Below, in pieces: positions 60,563 through 64,000 of a stretch of DNA of 64,000 bases. Position numbers and translations under genes: made by a program. Origin of the DNA: Seohaeicola saemankumensis (GTDB taxonomy: Bacteria > Pseudomonadota > Alphaproteobacteria > Rhodobacterales > Rhodobacteraceae). Each line of letters begins with the position of its first letter. The stretch's first letter is position 1. A model generated the notes under the pieces. That model was not told the DNA's origin and did not search any database. It saw only the letters and a program-made list of their open reading frames with translations. The DNA lies in assembly GCF_020171285.1 (NCBI RefSeq), contig NZ_JAIUZI010000005.1, forward strand, positions 180,423 to 244,422, given 5' to 3'.

Positions 60563-61069
60563 TCAGGCGGCTTTTGACAGTGCCGCGTTGATGCGTGCAT
60601 CCGCATCGGCCGACAGGTTCGACGTCACCACCGTTCCACCATAGGGTGCCAGGCGTTCAAGCACCTTGTCCGGTGCTCCGGTACGTCCCAAGAGGAACAA
60701 GATCGCCTTTCCTTGGTCAAGCGCCTGGGCTGCTTCCTTCATCATCTCGTCGGATACGCCCACGTCGCTGAAGTGACCGCCGATCGCGCCGCCCGCGGCA
60801 CCACCTGCGGCACCGGCCAGCGCCATGCCCGGGACACCGGTGAAAATGCCCAGAACGGCGCCCATCACCACACCCCACCAGGCACCGCTGAGCGCGCCGG
60901 CGCTCGTCAGGTTCACGGCTTGGTCCAGCTTCACATCACCCTTTTCATCGCGATAGACAACCACGGCATCCTCAAGCCTGATCAGCTGCTCCTTGGCCAT
61001 GGCCGCGCATTCCACGCGCGCCTTTTGGGCGGTTTCGGTGTTCTCCATCATAAGTGCAACGAGTTTCAT
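60563..61069 (-). CDS. DUF1269-family membrane-associated protein
   Basis: 168 aa, the plain form without a coiled coil. MKLVALMMENTETAQKARVE opens a ferredoxin-like domain. A Gly/Ala-rich hydrophobic hairpin (about 63-96, GALSGAWWGVVMGAVLGIF) follows, then a C-terminal domain. Residues such as FLLGRTGAPDKVLERLAPYG are typical. The two other DUF1269 genes in the window carry coiled-coil extensions. Stress or membrane-remodelling role suspected, not proven. Confidence 0.86.
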   Translation of the reverse strand: MKLVALMMENTETAQKARVECAAMAKEQLIRLEDAVVVYRDEKGDVKLDQAVNLTSAGALSGAWWGVVMGAVLGIFTGVPGMALAGAAGGAAGGAIGGHFSDVGVSDEMMKEAAQALDQGKAILFLLGRTGAPDKVLERLAPYGGTVVTSNLSADADARINAALSKAA

Positions 61070-61233
61070 CGGTTTCTCTCCTTCTTTGGTTCCAAATTAC
61101 CGAGGCAGGACCGTCCTCCCTACTGAACCAAACATAAGGAAACCAAGGCCGGGTGAATTGATAACCGGCGCCAGATACTTGATACTTCTGGTCGATTGGG
61201 AAGGTGAAAAAGAGAGTCCGAGGCCAAGCAAAC

Positions 61234-62250
61234 ATGCCGCAGAAGATACCGCTTCACATGGCGACCTGGGTCAAGCCGCTGTGTGCCTATCTCGAAGACC
61301 ACAACATCGATCCAGCACCGCTGTTGCGGAGGGCCAGGATATCCCCAAGAATGATCGATGGCGAAGATGCCCGCATACCATTTGATCAGCTTGCCGCATT
61401 GTTCGAGTTGTCAGCAATCGCAATCGACGATGACAGCTTCGGCTTCCACTTCGGCCAGACTCTGGCAACCCAGGACGCCGGAATGATCGGGTACGTCGGA
61501 TTGTCAGCCCCGTCATTCTACGACGCCGTGTTGAACCTCGAACAGTATCGGCGCGTGTATAGTGACGCGGTGGAGGTCGATACCGGTTCGCTTGCCGAGA
61601 AGGGCGAAATGGCCTGGGACTTTCGTGTACCGGTTTCGGTGATCCGCAGGCAATTCCAGGAGTTCTCGGTTACCAACTTGATCCACAGCTTCAGGGACAT
61701 GACACGATCGGAACTGCGAATACGACATGTTGCTTTTCCACATCTTCGCAAAACAGTCTCTTCCGAATACAGAAGCTTCTTCGGTGGTACAGTCGAGTTC
61801 GGCGCACCGCACGGTCTGATCCGGTTCAGGCTTCACGACCTCCATCTGAGCGTGCGAACTGCCGACAGCCGCCTTCACGCCATTCTTCAGGATCATTGCC
61901 GCGCGGTGATGGCAAACCGCGAGGCGGAAACCCAGGCGCTTGTCCACAAGGTCGAAAGACTGATCATGGATCGGCTGAGTTCGGACCGTGCGCGGCTGGA
62001 TATCGTCGCCGCCGAGCTGGGAATGAGCAATCGAACGCTGACGCGGCGTTTGCGCAATGAGAACACGACTTTCAACGCGATTGTCGATTCCGTGCGCCAA
62101 GATCTTGCAAAGTCCTACCTTTCCGACAGCGCGATCAGCCTGACGGAAATTGCCTACCTCTTGGGTTACTCCGAGGTGAGTGCCTTCAATCATGCCTACA
62201 AACGCTGGACCGGCAGCTCTCCCTCATCGCTTCGCAAGGGATTGCGCTGA
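61234..62250 (+). CDS. AraC-family transcriptional regulator B
   Basis: 338 aa from ATG 61234; GTG 61204 in frame would add ten residues. The Arabinose_bd-type N-terminal domain (about 20-200) includes FELSAIAIDDDSFGFHFGQT. The two helix-turn-helix motifs are LDIVAAELGMSNRTLTRRLR and TEIAYLLGYSEVSAFNHAYK. It is divergent from the DUF1269 gene at 60563 and precedes a DUF1269 coiled-coil gene, mirroring the arrangement at 49321-51569. It probably controls one or both. Confidence 0.9.
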   Translation: MPQKIPLHMATWVKPLCAYLEDHNIDPAPLLRRARISPRMIDGEDARIPFDQLAALFELSAIAIDDDSFGFHFGQTLATQDAGMIGYVGLSAPSFYDAVLNLEQYRRVYSDAVEVDTGSLAEKGEMAWDFRVPVSVIRRQFQEFSVTNLIHSFRDMTRSELRIRHVAFPHLRKTVSSEYRSFFGGTVEFGAPHGLIRFRLHDLHLSVRTADSRLHAILQDHCRAVMANREAETQALVHKVERLIMDRLSSDRARLDIVAAELGMSNRTLTRRLRNENTTFNAIVDSVRQDLAKSYLSDSAISLTEIAYLLGYSEVSAFNHAYKRWTGSSPSSLRKGLR

Positions 62251-62370
62251 TTGGCGTTCAGGATCAAGGCTGCGGCTGCAGCGATCAAGTTTCGATGGGT
62301 TTTCTCCGCCATATTCGGATCAGGACAAGGAAACGTCCAACGGTTCAAAACATGGAGAGGAGAACCCACT

Positions 62371-63231
62371 ATGGAAAAGTTTGTTGCAGTCGTTTTCGAC
62401 ACTGAAACCCAAGCCTATGCCGGCGCCGAAGCGCTGCGCAGCCTGCATCGCTCCGGCGACATCACCGTGTCTGCGGCCGCTGTGGTCGCCAAAGACGCAG
62501 GCGGGATCGTGGAGGTCAAGAAGACCGTTGACGAAGGCCCGATCGGCACGGCAGTCGGCCTGGGCGTCGGCGCCCTGATCGGCCTGCTGGCCGGCCCGGC
62601 CGCCGTGGCGGCGGGCACTGTGGCGGCCGGCACGGCGGCAGCGGCGCAGGCCGCGGCAGGCGGTGCGCTTCTGGGCAGCATGACCGGCAGCACCTTCGGC
62701 ATGCTGCATGACATCGACGTGGCCGAGGTCGACGTGGCCGCGCTGGACGAGGTCAAGCGCCGTCTCGCGCCGGGCCAGTCCTGCGTGATCGCCGCGGTGG
62801 ACGAGACCTGGACCGCTCCGATCGACAACCGCATGGCGGCGATCGGCGGCACCGTGATCCGAGCGCCGCGCCATTCGGTGGCCGACGCCTATTACGAGGC
62901 CGAAGCCCGCGCGCTGGATGCCGAGTTGACCGAGCTGGAAGACGACCTGCGCCAGGCCCATGCCGACAACAAGGCGGCGGTGAAGGCGAAGATCGACGCC
63001 ACCAAGGCCAAGATCGAGGCGAACAACGCCAAGATCGACGCGCGCATCGACCAGATGAACGCCGATTTCGACGCCCGCCTCGACGAGATCGACGCCAAAA
63101 TCGAGGACGCTTCCGAACGCACGCGCCAGAAATTCGTGGACCAGAAGGCCCGGCTGAAGGCCGACCACGAGGCCCGCGTCGCCCGTCTCAAGGGCCGGAT
63201 CGAGGTCGCCCAGGCCGTGGCTGCCGAATGA
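62371..63231 (+). CDS. DUF1269-type protein with long coiled coil, copy B
   Basis: 286 aa from ATG 62371 (GAGAGGAGA upstream), exactly the length of copy A at 50709. N-terminal MEKFVAVVFDTETQAYAGAE, Gly/Ala hairpin VGALIGLLAGPAAVAAGTVA, conserved SCVIAAVDETWTAP, then a coiled coil built of near-repeats such as ATKAKIEANNAKIDARIDQM and DFDARLDEIDAKIEDA. The two copies differ mainly in the coiled coil. Paired with an AraC regulator as in copy A, suggesting duplication of a two-gene unit. Confidence 0.82.
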   Translation: MEKFVAVVFDTETQAYAGAEALRSLHRSGDITVSAAAVVAKDAGGIVEVKKTVDEGPIGTAVGLGVGALIGLLAGPAAVAAGTVAAGTAAAAQAAAGGALLGSMTGSTFGMLHDIDVAEVDVAALDEVKRRLAPGQSCVIAAVDETWTAPIDNRMAAIGGTVIRAPRHSVADAYYEAEARALDAELTELEDDLRQAHADNKAAVKAKIDATKAKIEANNAKIDARIDQMNADFDARLDEIDAKIEDASERTRQKFVDQKARLKADHEARVARLKGRIEVAQAVAAE

Positions 63232-63300
63232 ACCAGAAACCGGGCGGTCCTGCCGGGCCGTCCGCCCCTTCGCAACTCTGCGCTACCTGGAGAATCTCCA

Positions 63301-63666
63301 ATGGATATCGTCATCATCATCGACACGGCCCTGCTGGCCCTGACCCTCGCGGCCTATTACTTCGGCCTCAAGACCGGCGCCCGCTACGACGCCATCGTCA
63401 AGTCGCGCTTCGGCTGGACCGTGGCGGCTCTGCTGGTCGGCACCGCCCTGGTCTGGACCGCCGCCGCGCAGGCCAGCCACCCGGTCGCGGCCTTCTACCT
63501 GCCGGCCCTGATCTCGGTCGCCGCGCATTACACCATCGGCGTGTTCAGCGCCCGCTACGCGAAAACGCTGAACCGCAACCGGCACTGGGGATGGTGGATC
63601 TGGGTCCCCTTCGGCTTCATCGGGATGCTGTTCACCGGCCCCCGCAAGGAACCCAGCCCGGCCTGA
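63301..63666 (+). CDS. Four-pass small membrane protein
   Basis: 121 aa with about four hydrophobic segments (IIIDTALLALTLAAYYFGL, TVAALLVGTALVWTAAA, and two more), short polar loops and a C-terminal FTGPRKEPSPA. No family recognised. It follows the DUF1269 coiled-coil gene by 69 bases and may share its transcript. Confidence 0.7.
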   Translation: MDIVIIIDTALLALTLAAYYFGLKTGARYDAIVKSRFGWTVAALLVGTALVWTAAAQASHPVAAFYLPALISVAAHYTIGVFSARYAKTLNRNRHWGWWIWVPFGFIGMLFTGPRKEPSPA

Positions 63667-63692
63667 CAAAACACCTCATCCGAACAAGAAAT

Positions 63693-63715
63693 GGGCGGCC
63701 TCAATAGGGCCGCCC
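63693..63715 (+). terminator. Hairpin after the small membrane protein
   Basis: GGGCGGCC at 63693-63700 pairs with 63708-63715. Seven-base loop, no T-tract. It is the only structure that could end transcription of the 62371-63666 genes. Confidence 0.4.
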
Positions 63716-63762
63716 CGAGTGCCTATTGGGCTTGGTGTTGGGTGAGACAGGGATCGTCAAAA

Positions 63763-64000
63763 TGCCCACCTTGAGCGAAATACCGCTGGCGCTGCTCGAG
63801 CTCTGTCTCAAGAAGCGCAGGCTGCCGACGTTTCAATCAGAGCACGCCAAGCTGGCCCGAAAGTGTGGACGCGGCGCCAGCACAAAAGAGATCGCCCTCA
63901 GCACCAGCCTGGCGACAATCTGGACGACAAAGTTCAGGGCCATGGAGGAAAGCCTTCGGGGTTGGGGGGGGGGGGGGGGCGCAGATGTGACCTGTCGACG
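63763..64000 (+). CDS. Partial ORF crossing a poly-G tract at the window end
   Basis: From ATG 63763 the frame is open to the window end. It encodes polar helices (AKLARKCGRGASTKEIALST), with a LuxR-like feel to GASTKEIALSTSLATIW, though I would not name a family. Codons 68 onward run into 16 consecutive G residues (63964-63979). A change of one G would shift the frame, so the true reading frame beyond that point is unsafe. Confidence 0.35.

Noticed and set aside
1..64000. CRISPR array
   Set aside because: I saw no regularly spaced short repeats on either strand.

Overview
The window reads as alphaproteobacterial DNA, most likely Rhodobacterales (Roseobacter/Paracoccus-type). The backbone is GC-rich with strongly GC-biased third codon positions. 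Copper/cytochrome genes, tandem DUF1254 proteins, P27-type phage terminase small subunits and DUF2924-plus-serine-recombinase modules occur together in that group. No rRNA, tRNA, CRISPR array or replication-initiation gene was recognised.

Layout. (1) 1-9.55 kb: a copper/redox locus on the + strand. It holds the 3' end of an L,D-transpeptidase, four c-type cytochromes (one a Met-rich cytochrome c'), two Tat-exported multicopper oxidases, a DsbA-like thioredoxin, a TolC-family lipoprotein, a frameshifted cupredoxin and a CusF-like copper chaperone. Together these look like periplasmic Cu(I) oxidation, chaperoning and export. (2) 9.6-29.2 kb: a segment bracketed by two related 324-bp direct repeats. 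It holds a methyltransferase, a CmtR-like Cd/Pb sensor divergent from a CDF-type efflux protein, a serine-recombinase module with phage spanin relics, a zeta-toxin operon, and a less GC-rich cluster (15.4-28.7 kb) that I could not match to a described system. That cluster encodes a TraG/VirD4-type coupling ATPase, a membrane-anchored AAA+ protein, a CbbX-like AAA+ protein, a large membrane-anchored periplasmic coiled-coil protein, a CsgG/FlgO-like protein and six small secreted proteins whose predicted mature N-termini all begin Gln-Phe. (3) 29.2-36.1 kb: an outer-membrane channel-like protein, two DUF1254/DUF1214 proteins, a lone receiver protein and a histidine kinase/LuxR-type response regulator pair. 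(4) 36.3-40.7 kb: a second, internally deleted recombinase module, an unrecognised 744-aa protein and primase fragments. (5) 40.9-47.9 kb: an MFS transporter, then prophage debris: a ParB/methyltransferase carrying the C-terminal half of an intein, tandem P27 terminase small subunits without a large subunit, a resolvase-type recombinase preceded by a perfect 19-bp inverted repeat, a transglutaminase, a truncated M15 peptidase and overlapping spanin-like genes. (6) 47.9-64 kb: an envelope and stress region with an MscS channel, two AraC-type regulators, three DUF1269-type proteins (two with long coiled coils), an arylsulfatase, an RND adaptor/pump pair, an AI-2E-family permease, a release-factor-like protein and a 16-G homopolymer close to the window end.

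The most likely undescribed system is the 15.4-28.7 kb cluster. My inference is an envelope-spanning, ATPase-driven export or surface-assembly machine. The zeta toxin and the 147-aa protein beside it share a C-terminal motif and are candidate substrates. Recognition of the individual families is much firmer than the claim that they form one machine.
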